Shown piece by piece: positions 5,871 through 14,998 of a DNA stretch of 33,560 nucleotides. The notes beneath the pieces are model-generated. The model saw only the letters and a list, made by a program, of their open reading frames with translations, was not told where the DNA came from and searched no databases. Every line of letters begins with the position of its first letter. Position 1 is the stretch's first letter. A program made the translations under genes and the position numbers. The stretch is from Pseudomonas floridensis. GTDB lineage: Bacteria; Pseudomonadota; Gammaproteobacteria; Pseudomonadales; Pseudomonadaceae. The DNA lies in NCBI RefSeq assembly GCF_002087235.1, contig NZ_MUIO01000008.1:1-33560 (forward strand). Direction: 5' to 3'.

Positions 5871-8282
5871 CTATTCGACGTTGCGGCAGGCTGCCTTGTG
5901 CAGAATGGCCGCCAGGTCTTCCAGCGCATAAGGCTTCTGCAGCAGGTCGAAGCGATGCGATTCATCCTGAGCGAGCTGGGCGAATTCAGTGCTGTAGCCG
6001 GTCGTCAACACCACCGGCATCCACGGGTAGCGTGTTTCGATCTCGGCGTATAACTCCAGGCCGCTCATGCCCGGCATGGCAATGTCCGAGAACACCACAT
6101 GGAAACGCTCAGGGTTGCCGGACAGTTCTTTGAGCGCCTCGCTGGCGCCTGGCACCCAGACCACCTGGAAACCCAGTTGTTCGAGCATCGGGCGGGTGTA
6201 CGTGCCAATGTCCTGGTTGTCTTCGACCATCAGGACGCACAAGCCGGGCAATGTACTCACGGCAAGGTTTTCGTTTTCGCTGACCACAGCATGGTCCTGC
6301 GCGCTGGGCAGACACAGCGTGAAGCGGCTGCCACTGCCCAGTTCACTTTCCACCAGCACTTCACCACCAGACTGCTTGGCGAACCCGAATACCTGCGACA
6401 GACCCAGCCCGGTGCCCTGACCGACGCTTTTGGTGGTGTAGAACGGCTCGAAGATCAGGCTCAGGTTTTCCTTGGCGATGCCCGAGCCGGTGTCGGTCAG
6501 CGAAACGGTCACGTAGTCGCCTTCGTGCAGGGACGGTGCGAGTTTGCAGGATGGGCTGACGGATCGTTCGACCTTGATGACCAGACGTCCGGAACCGGCC
6601 ATCGCGTCGCGGGCGTTGACCACCATGTTGACCAGCGCCGTGTCGAACTGACTGCCGTCGGCAAAGATAAAGCAAGGCTGGTCAGGCACCTCGATGTCGA
6701 CCTGAATGCGCGAGCCGGTCAGGGTGTCCATCATTTCCCCGATCCTCGAAACGCTCTTGCCCACATCGAACACTTCCGGTTGCAAGGCCTGGCGGCGGGC
6801 GAAGGCGAGCAACTGACCGGTCAGGCGTGCGGCGCGGTCTACGGTACTGGAAATGGCCGCGACGTATTTGATGCGTCGGGCTTCATCCAGACCCGCAGGC
6901 TTCAGCAGATCGCAGCAGGAACGGATCACGGTCAGCAGGTTGTTGAAATCGTGCGCGACGCCGCCGGTCAACTGACCAATGGCTTCCAGTTTCTGCGCCT
7001 GATGCAACGCATCCTGAGACACCCGAAGCGCCTCGTTGGCTTCTTCTTCGGCCTGAATGTCGCGCCCCACGGCATGAATGAACTGCTTGTCCGGGACGGC
7101 GGTCCAGGAAATCGTGCGATAGGAGCCGTCGATATGCCGGTAGCGGTTCTTGAAATGCGGGATGTTCTGGCCGTTCTCCAGTCCGCTCATGGCGGCCAGT
7201 GTGCTGTCCAGATCCTCGGGATGGACCAGGGTCAGAAACTGGCTGTTGACCAGTTGCTGCTCCGACCAGCCCAGCGCCTGGGTCCAGGCCGGATTGACGG
7301 CGGCGATGATGCCGTCGAATTGCGCAACCAGCATCAGGTCTGTCGAAAGTCGCCAGATGCGATCCCGGTCCTGAGTGCGCTCGACGACGCGTTGTTCGAG
7401 GGATTCATTCAATGCTTTGAGCGCTTCTTCGGCGTCGCGCAATTGCGTCATGTCACGGGACACGCAAAGGATTTTCTCCGGCTTGCCGTCCTTGCCGAAG
7501 ATTGGACTGACCTGCACGTGCCACCATTTCACGGTGCCGGCCATAGTCTGCGCCGAGCCCATGAAGTTGGCGTTCTGCCCGGCCTTGGCCGCCTCGACAG
7601 CGGCCCTGGCGTCAAGGTTGCCCTGGTTGTGCCAGAAGTCCGGCCACGGGCAGCCGCGGATGGCGTTGAAGTCGCTGACTTCCATGATGCGCTGGCCGCC
7701 TTCGCTCATGAAGGTCAGACGCGAGTCCAGATCCAGCACTTTGATGCAGTCGTTGATGCTCGACAGGACGCGCTCGGTGAACGCTTCACTCTCGTTATGC
7801 CTGGCCTGAGCCAGCACGTGCGCGGTGGTTTCGTTGACCCGGCAGAATACGCCTTCGATCACGCCGGTATCGCCGTACAGTGGCGAATAGGACAACGACC
7901 ACCAGCTTGGTTCGGGTTTTCCGTTACGGGTCACAACGCGCTGAATATTGTCGGAGCGACAGCTCTGACCGGCCAGCGCCTGTTCCGCCAGAGGGCGTAC
8001 GTCCTCCCAGGCGTCTCCCCAGACCAAGGCGATCGGGCGACCTTGAGCCTGAGTGACGGCAATCGGCAGCGCGGCGCAGTAAGCGTCGTTGAAGAACAGC
8101 GTGAATTCAGGTCCCCACAGCAGGTACATGCTGTCCGGACAACTGAGCATCAGGTTCATCGATGACAATAGTGCAGATGGCCAGGTGCTCCTGGCTCCCA
8201 GAGCAGACGTTGACCAGTCTGTTTCCCGGATAAGCCGACCCATTTCGCCACCGCCCAGAGGGAGGTCGAGGGGAGTATTCAC
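5871..8282 (-). CDS. Soluble PAS hybrid histidine kinase/response regulator
   Basis: An 803-residue hybrid sensor kinase without membrane segments. Three PAS-like regions can be discerned: about 40-155 (SMYLLWGPEFTLFFNDAY), 165-280 and 305-412. A HisKA domain follows with phospho-acceptor H444 in GGVAHDFNN, then a HATPase_c domain (N box NMVVNARDA 552-560, G1 DTGSG 597-601, TGLGLS 624-629) and a C-terminal receiver with D733 and K783. It probably autophosphorylates at H444 and passes the phosphate to D733; no output domain or separate partner is adjacent. The GTG at 8282 has no clear ribosome binding site; an ATG at 8243 preceded by GGCGGTGG would give a 790-residue protein beginning MGRLIRETDW. 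Ligand and pathway are unknown. PAS-rich soluble kinases of this type often sense light, redox state or small ligands, but no cofactor can be assigned here. Confidence 0.85.
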   Translation of the reverse strand: MNTPLDLPLGGGEMGRLIRETDWSTSALGARSTWPSALLSSMNLMLSCPDSMYLLWGPEFTLFFNDAYCAALPIAVTQAQGRPIALVWGDAWEDVRPLAEQALAGQSCRSDNIQRVVTRNGKPEPSWWSLSYSPLYGDTGVIEGVFCRVNETTAHVLAQARHNESEAFTERVLSSINDCIKVLDLDSRLTFMSEGGQRIMEVSDFNAIRGCPWPDFWHNQGNLDARAAVEAAKAGQNANFMGSAQTMAGTVKWWHVQVSPIFGKDGKPEKILCVSRDMTQLRDAEEALKALNESLEQRVVERTQDRDRIWRLSTDLMLVAQFDGIIAAVNPAWTQALGWSEQQLVNSQFLTLVHPEDLDSTLAAMSGLENGQNIPHFKNRYRHIDGSYRTISWTAVPDKQFIHAVGRDIQAEEEANEALRVSQDALHQAQKLEAIGQLTGGVAHDFNNLLTVIRSCCDLLKPAGLDEARRIKYVAAISSTVDRAARLTGQLLAFARRQALQPEVFDVGKSVSRIGEMMDTLTGSRIQVDIEVPDQPCFIFADGSQFDTALVNMVVNARDAMAGSGRLVIKVERSVSPSCKLAPSLHEGDYVTVSLTDTGSGIAKENLSLIFEPFYTTKSVGQGTGLGLSQVFGFAKQSGGEVLVESELGSGSRFTLCLPSAQDHAVVSENENLAVSTLPGLCVLMVEDNQDIGTYTRPMLEQLGFQVVWVPGASEALKELSGNPERFHVVFSDIAMPGMSGLELYAEIETRYPWMPVVLTTGYSTEFAQLAQDESHRFDLLQKPYALEDLAAILHKAACRNVE

Positions 8283-8421
8283 GGTAGAAAATGCCCCATC
8301 TTTCGGACTGCTGAGAGTGGCTGGGAGAATGAGCGGGGAATGATGTCATTATGCCTGCAAACTATCCAGCCATCACGACCGAAGGTGGCGTGACACTATG
8401 CAGACCCGGCTCGGCTGGAAA

Positions 8422-8441
8422 TGTTCGTTTCGCGCCGAACA
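8422..8441 (-). terminator. Possible stem-loop after the sigma-54 regulator gene
   Basis: TGTTCG (8422-8427) and CGAACA (8436-8441) form a 6-bp stem with an 8-nt loop, 24 nt beyond the stop codon. It is followed on the minus strand by ATTTCC only, so this is weak evidence. Confidence 0.25.
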
Positions 8442-8464
8442 AGTATTTTCGGCAGGCGCGGCGC

Positions 8465-9799
8465 TTACTCCAGAAACATTTCCCGCGTCAGGCCATGACG
8501 CTGCATCTTCTCGTTGAGGGTCCGGCGCGGCAGTTGTAATTCGTGGAGTACTGCCTTGATGTCACCCTTGTTGCGGCTCAACGATGCGCGCAGACACTGG
8601 GCTTCGAAGGCTTCCTGCCGGGTCGCCAGCGATTGTCCGTCGAGCGGTGTGTCGGCTTGCGCATCCGGTTGGGTCAGGCCCAGCGCCTGGCGTTCGGCGG
8701 CATTGGCCAGTTCGCGCACGTTGCCGGGCCAGTCGTGGCTGAGCAACTGGCTCAGGCGTGCCGCGCTGACCACCGGCGCTTCCCGGCCCAGGCGCGTCGC
8801 TGCTGCGCGGGCGAAGTGGTTGAACAGCAGAGGAATGTCTTCGCGTCGCTCGCGCAAGGCCGGCAGACGCAATTCCGCGACATTGAGCCGGTAGGCGAGG
8901 TCTTCGCGAAAACGTCCGGCGCGGGCTTCTTCCAGCAGATCGGGTTTGGTGGCGGCAATGATTCGCAGATCGACCTCGATGCTCTGATTGGAGCCCAGCC
9001 GTTCCAGGCGTTTGTCCTGTAACACGCGCAGCAGCTTGACCTGCTGCGCCATCGGCATGCTCTCGATCTCGTCGAGAAACACCGTGCCGCCATCGGCGTA
9101 TTCCAGACGACCGATCCGCTTGCCCTGTGCGCCCGTGAACGCACCGCTTTCGTGGCCGAACAATTCGGCTTCGAACAGGTGTTCGGGGATGGCTGCGCAG
9201 TTGAGGGCGACGAACGGCTTGCCTGCCCGAGGGCCGAAGTCATGCAGGCAGCGGGCAACCAGCTCTTTGCCGCTGCCGGTTTCGCCGCGAATGATGACGT
9301 TGACCGACAACTGCGAAAGCTCCAGCACATGACGACGCAGGGTTTGCAGGCTCGGCGACATGCCCAGCAGCGTTGAGTCCAGTCGGGTGCGCACATCGGC
9401 CTGTTCATGCAGGCGACGGTTTTCCAGAACCAGCTGTCGCTTTTCCAGGGCCCGACGCAGATTGCTGATCAGCGTTTCCGGGCTGAAGGGTTTTTCCAGA
9501 AAGTCGTAGGCGCCTTCGCGCATGGCTTCGACGGCCATCGGCACATCGCCGTGGCCGGTCAGCAGGATCACGGGCAAGTCCTTGTCCCGCTCTTGCAGGC
9601 GCGCCAACAGCTCAAGGCCGCTCATGCCCGGCATGCGCACGTCGGTGAGGACCACTCCGGGAAAGTGTTCCGGCAGCGCGGCCAGGCATTCTTCGGCGCG
9701 GGCAAAAACCTGCACAGCGAAGCCGGACAGCGTCAGCCACTGTTCGACGGCCTGGCGAATGGGCGCTTCGTCGTCTACAACGATGACCGAGTTGAACAT
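8465..9799 (-). CDS. Sigma-54-dependent response regulator, DctD/MifR type
   Basis: A 444-residue NtrC-family activator in the standard three parts. The receiver domain (1-120) has phospho-acceptor D53 and K103. The AAA+ domain has Walker A GETGSGKE 172-179, the sigma-54-contacting GAFTGA 219-224 and Walker B GGTVFLDEIE 237-246, with an arginine-finger region further on. A C-terminal Fis-type helix-turn-helix lies at about 405-440 (NKGDIKAVLHELQLPRRTLNEKM). It starts 6 nt after the sensor-kinase stop, so the pair forms an operon. All catalytic residues are intact. DctD activates dctA for C4-dicarboxylates, and the closely similar P. aeruginosa MifR activates the 2-oxoglutarate permease gene. 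The kgtP sigma-54 promoter in this window favours a MifR-like role, but the two cannot be separated by eye. Confidence 0.9.
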   Translation of the reverse strand: MFNSVIVVDDEAPIRQAVEQWLTLSGFAVQVFARAEECLAALPEHFPGVVLTDVRMPGMSGLELLARLQERDKDLPVILLTGHGDVPMAVEAMREGAYDFLEKPFSPETLISNLRRALEKRQLVLENRRLHEQADVRTRLDSTLLGMSPSLQTLRRHVLELSQLSVNVIIRGETGSGKELVARCLHDFGPRAGKPFVALNCAAIPEHLFEAELFGHESGAFTGAQGKRIGRLEYADGGTVFLDEIESMPMAQQVKLLRVLQDKRLERLGSNQSIEVDLRIIAATKPDLLEEARAGRFREDLAYRLNVAELRLPALRERREDIPLLFNHFARAAATRLGREAPVVSAARLSQLLSHDWPGNVRELANAAERQALGLTQPDAQADTPLDGQSLATRQEAFEAQCLRASLSRNKGDIKAVLHELQLPRRTLNEKMQRHGLTREMFLE

Positions 9800-9805
9800 G
9801 CCGGG

Positions 9806-11563
9806 TCAGTTCTCCAGAAAGTCGTTGGGCAGGCTGAACCAGAACACCGCGCCGTTGCCGTGGTTTTCCGCGCTCAACTGGCCGCCCAGTTCATGGATGA
9901 TCGCATAGGACACCGCCAGCCCGAGGCCCAGCCCGTCGCCCACCGGTTTGGTGGTGAAGAACGGGTCGAAAATGTTGCCCAGATTTTCCGGAGCGATGCC
10001 GGTGCCGGTGTCACTGACGCTCAAACGCCAGTGATCGCCCTGAGGATCGATGCGCACTTCAAGGCGAGCGGGCACTTTGTCGCGCATCGCATCCAGTGCG
10101 TTGCGCAGCAGGTTGATCAGCACCTGCTCCAGACGAATCGCGTCGCCGCGCACCCATGCCGGACGTGACAGTCGCAGAACGCATTCGATGTGCTCTTCAC
10201 GCAAACGCGGGTCCAGCAGCAACAACGCCTGATCGACCACCGTGGCCAGATCCAGTCGCTCACGCAGGCCGCTGGGACTTTTGCGGGCGAAGGTCTTGAG
10301 GTGGCCGGTCAGCGCCGACATGCGGGTCAGTTGCTGGTCGACCGGCACGAGCGCCTTGCCGGCTTCCTCGACGCGGCCCTGATCCAGCAACAGGCGCACG
10401 GTCGCCAGTTGCATGCGCTGGGCAGTCAGGGGCTGATTGATTTCATGGGCCAGCGCCGCTGACATCTGCCCCAGCGCCGCCAGCTTGGCCGACTGCACCA
10501 GGCCGTCCTGCGCGGTCTGCAGATCGCGTGTGCGCTCGTGCACCAGACGCTCGAGTTCGTCCCGACTGCGTTCGCGCAAACGCGCAAGACGCCAGCGCTG
10601 ATAAAGAAACAGGCCCAGAAACACTAGCGCCAGCCAGATCCCGGCGGCGGCAATTCCGGCGTTGCGTATGTCTTCGTTGGCCTGCGGCGGCTTGCGCAAC
10701 AGGTGCAGCGTCCAGTTTTCGTGCGGCAGCGGCAGCGACTGCCACAAATAGTCCGCGACGCCCTCCGGCCCCTCGACGCGGCGCAGCTGACTGTGCTCAC
10801 CCAGGCGCTCGATGCCCCGGCTATTGAGCGGCGACAACGGTTTTTTGTCGTACTGACGGGTGCGCAGCAGTTCGCTCCGGTTCTCGGCCGAAATGGGTTC
10901 CAGCTCGCGATAACGCCAGCCGGACTGATTGGCGATGAAAACGATGCCCTTGTCGTCACTCACCAGCAGCAAGTCATCTCCCTGACCCCATTCCTCTTCG
11001 AGCGTGGGGAATTCGAGTTTCACCACCATTGCGCCGATGAAGCCGGCCGCGTCGTCCAGCACCGCGCTGGACAGAAAGTAGCCGGGGATGCCGGTGGTCA
11101 CACCCACCGCATAAAAGCGCCCTGTGCCTTGGGCACGGGTTTGCAGAAAGTAGGGCCGAAAACCGTAGTTGTGGCCGACATAGCTGTTGGGCGAACGCCA
11201 GTTACTGGCACCGATGGCCAACCCGTGACGATCCAGCAACTCCAGAGTGGAGGAGTGGGCGGCGGCGTTGATTTTTTCCAGCTTCAGGTTGAGCTGGTTC
11301 TGCACGTCCTCGGTGACCGGACCGCTCAAGGCCGCACGGATTTCCGGGTCCAGTGCCAGCACGGAGGGCAGAGCGCGATAGCGCTCGATCAGGGTGTGCA
11401 GGGTGTTGGCGTACAGGGCCAGTTGGCTACCGGCGCGAACAGCGTCTTCCGACACCGCATGACGCTGTGCCTGACGCATTGCCAGTCCCGCCGCCACGGC
11501 TACGCCAGCCAGAATCAGCAGAACATAAAGGGAAAGGCGCCAGTTGCGATGCTTGAACGTCAT
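9806..11563 (-). CDS. Membrane sensor histidine kinase, DctB/MifS type
   Basis: A 585-residue inner-membrane sensor. The order is TM1 (about 9-28), a periplasmic double-PDC ligand domain (about 30-300, with the DctB-like segment YGFRPYFLQTRAQGTGRFYAVGV split around residues 133-155), TM2 (about 303-322), a coiled linker, HisKA with H373 in LAHEINQPL, and HATPase_c with DTGTGIAPE and GLGLGLAVS. PDC domains of this family bind dicarboxylates such as succinate or 2-oxoglutarate in the periplasm. The partner regulator starts 6 nt downstream. The ribosome binding site before the ATG at 11563 is weak, but the start fits an N-terminal basic segment followed directly by TM1. DctB and MifS are alternatives; ligand specificity cannot be read from the sequence. 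Confidence 0.9.
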   Translation of the reverse strand: MTFKHRNWRLSLYVLLILAGVAVAAGLAMRQAQRHAVSEDAVRAGSQLALYANTLHTLIERYRALPSVLALDPEIRAALSGPVTEDVQNQLNLKLEKINAAAHSSTLELLDRHGLAIGASNWRSPNSYVGHNYGFRPYFLQTRAQGTGRFYAVGVTTGIPGYFLSSAVLDDAAGFIGAMVVKLEFPTLEEEWGQGDDLLLVSDDKGIVFIANQSGWRYRELEPISAENRSELLRTRQYDKKPLSPLNSRGIERLGEHSQLRRVEGPEGVADYLWQSLPLPHENWTLHLLRKPPQANEDIRNAGIAAAGIWLALVFLGLFLYQRWRLARLRERSRDELERLVHERTRDLQTAQDGLVQSAKLAALGQMSAALAHEINQPLTAQRMQLATVRLLLDQGRVEEAGKALVPVDQQLTRMSALTGHLKTFARKSPSGLRERLDLATVVDQALLLLDPRLREEHIECVLRLSRPAWVRGDAIRLEQVLINLLRNALDAMRDKVPARLEVRIDPQGDHWRLSVSDTGTGIAPENLGNIFDPFFTTKPVGDGLGLGLAVSYAIIHELGGQLSAENHGNGAVFWFSLPNDFLEN

Positions 11564-11591
11564 GTTACGTGCACTGCCCGAACAGGACCGG

Positions 11592-11627
11592 ATGGCGCCT
11601 TCATCAGCAAGCTCATGAAGGCGCCAT
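11592..11627 (-). terminator. 13-bp perfect stem-loop after bglX
   Basis: ATGGCGCCTTCAT (11592-11604) and ATGAAGGCGCCAT (11615-11627) form a perfect 13-bp stem with a 10-nt loop, 8 nt past the bglX stop. No T-run follows, so it may be a terminator helped by other factors or a 3'-end-stabilising hairpin that separates bglX from the sensor-kinase gene. Confidence 0.6.
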
Positions 11628-11635
11628 CAGGGTGC

Positions 11636-13960
11636 TTACAGCAGGTTGAAGGTCGCTTCTTTCACCGTCTGGGAGTCCAGACCGATCATGACCTTGAACT
11701 CGCCCGGCTCGGCAGCGTATTTGAGCTGAGGGTTGTAAAACTTCAGGTCGTCCTCGCTGAGCGTGAAGGTAACCACTTTCTCTTCACCTGGCTCCAGCAT
11801 GACTTTTTCAAAGTTTTTCAGCTCTTTGACCGGACGGCTGATCGAGGCTGCGATATCACGCAGGTACAACTGAACCACGGTCGCGCCAGCTACCTTGCCG
11901 GTGTTCTTGACGGTCACGCTGGCGGTCAGCTTGCCTTTGCGCGCCATGTTGGTGTCCGACAGTTTGATGTCCGAGACGTCGAACTGCGTGTAGCTCAGGC
12001 CATAGCCGAAGGGGAACAGCGGGCCGTTCGGCTCTTCGTAATAGTGCGACGTGTAGTTGCCCGGCTTGCCTTCGTGGTAAGGACGACCGGTGTTCAAGTG
12101 CGCGTAGTAGACCGGTAACTGGCCGATCGAGCGCGGGAACGACATGGCCAGTTTGCCCGACGGGTTGTAGTCGCCAAACAGTACGTCAGCCACGGCATTG
12201 CCGCCTTCGGTGCCCGGGAACCAGGTTTCGAGCATGGCGTCGGCCTGTTCCAGTTCGTCGACCAGTACCAGCGGACGGCCATTCATCAACACCAGCACCA
12301 GCGGTTTGCCGGTGGCTTTGAGGGCCTTGATCAGGTCGCGTTGCTTGCCTGGAATGTTCAGGCTGCTGCGGCTCGCCGATTCATGGGACATGCCTCGCGA
12401 TTCACCCACCACGGCCACGATCACGTCGGACTGCTCGGCCACCTTGACCGCTTCGTCGATCATTTCCTGAGCCGGACGCGGATCGATCTCCACCTCCTTC
12501 TCGATGAAGTTCAGGTAGTTGAGGATGTGTTCGTTGTCGCTGACGTTGGCGCCACGGGCATACACCAGTCTGGCCTTGTCGCCGACAGCCTTTTGCAGAC
12601 CTTCATACACCGTCACCGACTGGTTGGGCCGACCGGCTGCCGACCAGCTGCCGAGCATGTCGAGATGACTCTGCGCCAGGCCGCCGATCACGGCGATGGT
12701 GCCTTGCTTCTTCAATGGCAGGGTGTCGTTCTGGTTCTTCAACAGCACCAGCGTCTTGCGCGCGACATCGCGGGCTTCGGCGCGGTGCAGGCGGTCGTCG
12801 GAATAGGTGTCGGCCGGATCACCGGCAGCTTCGCCAATGCGACCGTAAGGTGAGGCGAACAGGCCCATGTCGTACTTGGCCCCGAGCACTTCACGTACGG
12901 CATTGTCGATTTCCTGCATGGAAACCTCGCCGTCCTTGACCAGACCGGGCAACTGCTCGCCGTACGCCACGTCGTTCATGCTCAGATCTACACCGGCCTT
13001 GATCGCCAGCTTGGCCGCTTCGCGGTAATCCTTGGCCACGCCGTGTTCGATCAGTTCCTTGATCGCGCCATGGTCACTGATGGTGACGCCCTTGAAGCCC
13101 CAGTCCTTGCGCAACAGGTCCTGCATCAGCCAGGTGTTGGACGTGGCGGGGATGCCGTTGATCGAGTTCAGCGCGACCATGATGCCACCGGCGCCCGCGT
13201 TGATACCGGCGCGATAAGGTGGCAGGTAGTCCTGGTACATGCGCGTCATGCTCATGTCCACGGTGTTGTAATCGCGTCCGCCTTCGACGGCGCCATACAG
13301 GGCGAAATGCTTGACGGCGGCCATGATGCTGTCGTTTGCGCTGACGTTCTTGCCCTGGAACGAGCGGACCATCACGTCGGAGATGCGCGACACCAGATAA
13401 GTGTCTTCGCCGAACCCTTCGGAACTGCGGCCCCAGCGCGGGTCACGGGAAATATCGACCATTGGCGCAAAGGTCATGTCCAGGCCGTCGGCGCTGGCTT
13501 CCTTTGCCGACACCCGACCGGTCAGCGCAATGGCGTCCATGTCCCAGCTTGCCGCCATGCCCAGGCTGATCGGGAAAATGGTGCGATGGCCGTGGACCAC
13601 GTCATAGGCGAAGAACATCGGAATCTTCAGACGGCTCTTGGCGACAGCCGCTTCCTGCAACGGGCGGTTTTCCGAACGTGTAATGGAGTTGAAGGTGCCG
13701 CCGATGCGTCCGGCGGCAATTTCCTTGAGAATCATTGGCTGCGGCATTTCAGCGCTGATACTGATGAGGCGCAACTGGCCGATCTTTTCGTCCAGGGTCA
13801 TTTGTTTCATCAGTTTGCCGATGAACGCATTCTTTGCCTGAAGCGCGGCCTTGTCGGAAACTGCGGAAGAGGCCGGAGCGGCCACTGTTGCAGCACTTTG
13901 AGCGACCACCGAATGACTGGCCAAACCTACCAGCAAACCTAATAAACACAGCTTATTCAT
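11636..13960 (-). CDS. bglX: Periplasmic beta-glucosidase, glycoside hydrolase family 3
   Basis: A 774-residue exported enzyme, about the size of E. coli BglX (765). The signal peptide ends near residue 20 (HSVVA then QSAA). A GH3 N-terminal TIM barrel follows, with EASADGLDMTFAPMVDISRDPRWGR split across residues 154-178, KHFALYGAVEGGRDY, and the nucleophile D296 in VTISDHGA. The GH3 C-terminal sandwich comes next and then a fibronectin-III-like domain (about 680-770). GH3 enzymes release terminal beta-linked glucose from oligosaccharides with retention; in the periplasm this serves plant-derived glucosides or cellodextrins, or turnover of periplasmic glucans. The start ATG at 13960 has GAG about 9-11 nt upstream. 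It is expressed alone, bounded by the stem-loop at 11592-11627. Confidence 0.93.
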   Translation of the reverse strand: MNKLCLLGLLVGLASHSVVAQSAATVAAPASSAVSDKAALQAKNAFIGKLMKQMTLDEKIGQLRLISISAEMPQPMILKEIAAGRIGGTFNSITRSENRPLQEAAVAKSRLKIPMFFAYDVVHGHRTIFPISLGMAASWDMDAIALTGRVSAKEASADGLDMTFAPMVDISRDPRWGRSSEGFGEDTYLVSRISDVMVRSFQGKNVSANDSIMAAVKHFALYGAVEGGRDYNTVDMSMTRMYQDYLPPYRAGINAGAGGIMVALNSINGIPATSNTWLMQDLLRKDWGFKGVTISDHGAIKELIEHGVAKDYREAAKLAIKAGVDLSMNDVAYGEQLPGLVKDGEVSMQEIDNAVREVLGAKYDMGLFASPYGRIGEAAGDPADTYSDDRLHRAEARDVARKTLVLLKNQNDTLPLKKQGTIAVIGGLAQSHLDMLGSWSAAGRPNQSVTVYEGLQKAVGDKARLVYARGANVSDNEHILNYLNFIEKEVEIDPRPAQEMIDEAVKVAEQSDVIVAVVGESRGMSHESASRSSLNIPGKQRDLIKALKATGKPLVLVLMNGRPLVLVDELEQADAMLETWFPGTEGGNAVADVLFGDYNPSGKLAMSFPRSIGQLPVYYAHLNTGRPYHEGKPGNYTSHYYEEPNGPLFPFGYGLSYTQFDVSDIKLSDTNMARKGKLTASVTVKNTGKVAGATVVQLYLRDIAASISRPVKELKNFEKVMLEPGEEKVVTFTLSEDDLKFYNPQLKYAAEPGEFKVMIGLDSQTVKEATFNLL

Positions 13961-14258
13961 GAATAATTTCTCAAGGCTTTTGTCGGCAACTCGCGTTTAA
14001 TATCCGACAGCCAGTTTGGGTTATAGACCTTTGGCGTTATTGTTCGAGCAGGGCGCAAGGATAGTTGCTGACCGCTTCGTTGCACGAGGTCTTTCCAGGG
14101 TATGTACGAAAATCTTCGGTTTGATTGATTTTTGTACACGCCCTCACCCAGTCAACGATTGGCCTGTGCTCGGCGTCGGCGGTGGATTATGCCGGGGAAC
14201 TTGTGTTTTGGCTAAGGCGTGTCGATTCAATGGATTCAAAAAGCACCGGAGGTCTGGT

Positions 14259-14972
14259 TTGAAGTGTGTGTTACAAATCATGTTGTACGCGGTCATGACG
14301 CTGGGTGTGGCCTTTCGTGCCCAGGCCGAACAACCCGTGCTGGTATTTCCGCCCATGACCGGCAGTGTCGTGGATGCGGCGCAAATGCTCGACAGCCATA
14401 CGGCGGTGCGTCTAGCGAAACTGCTGCGGGCCTATGAGCAGGCCACTGGTGAACGTATCGTCGTCGTTACGCTGACCGATCTGCAGGGCACCAGTATCGA
14501 GGAGTTCGGCGCGCTGCTGGGCGATGCCTGGGATCTGGGGCGTGGTGGCAAAGCCAATAGCGCGTTGCTGTTGGTTGATCGCGAGAAGCGCAAAGTCTTC
14601 ATGGAGGTTGGTTCGGGTCTCGAAGACCGGTTGAGCGACGCCCAGTCATCGCTCATCATCAACATGCTGATGACCCCCGAATTCAATGACAGCCGTTTTG
14701 CCGCCGGTATCGAGCGTGGCGCCCAGGCGGTGATCACGGCGCTGGGTGGTCAGGTCCCGGATTATCCGGAGCCGACCGACAGATCGGCGACCTACAATGA
14801 GCCGATGAGTGATTTCAGGGTCTGGCTGACGGCCGTGATCCTGACGGTCGTGGTGTTGCTGATCGTGCTGTTCAGCATTCGGCGCTCTGCCGGTCGCCTG
14901 TGCCCTGGTGAGCGGACCGATGGGCGCAACGGTGGCCGGTTCGGCGGTGGTGGTGCTTCAGGTAACTGGTAG
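14259..14972 (+). CDS. TPM-domain (YgcG-like) membrane protein
   Basis: A 237-residue protein if started at the TTG at 14259. That start is supported by GGAGGT at 14248-14253 and by a signal peptide directly after it (MKCVLQIML through AFRAQA, residues 1-23); the next in-frame ATG at 14280 lacks such a site. A TPM (DUF477) domain spans about 30-165, a single membrane helix 187-207, and a glycine-rich tail ends in GGGGASGNW, the hallmark tail of YgcG-like proteins. TPM proteins are envelope proteins of unsettled function; plant homologues take part in photosystem II repair. It is followed 26 nt later by a second TPM-type gene. The lemA gene that often precedes this pair is absent here. Confidence 0.8.
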   Translation: MKCVLQIMLYAVMTLGVAFRAQAEQPVLVFPPMTGSVVDAAQMLDSHTAVRLAKLLRAYEQATGERIVVVTLTDLQGTSIEEFGALLGDAWDLGRGGKANSALLLVDREKRKVFMEVGSGLEDRLSDAQSSLIINMLMTPEFNDSRFAAGIERGAQAVITALGGQVPDYPEPTDRSATYNEPMSDFRVWLTAVILTVVVLLIVLFSIRRSAGRLCPGERTDGRNGGRFGGGGASGNW

Positions 14973-14998
14973 TCGATGGATTCGAGAAAGAGAACGTC

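Noticed and set aside
6099..8165. 688-codon plus-strand frame opposite the hybrid kinase
   Set aside because: Length is due to GC-rich codon structure of the real gene; composition is typical of reverse-complement translation.
10703..12118. Plus-strand frame spanning the sensor kinase and bglX
   Set aside because: It crosses two real genes and their intergenic hairpin, and has no family features.
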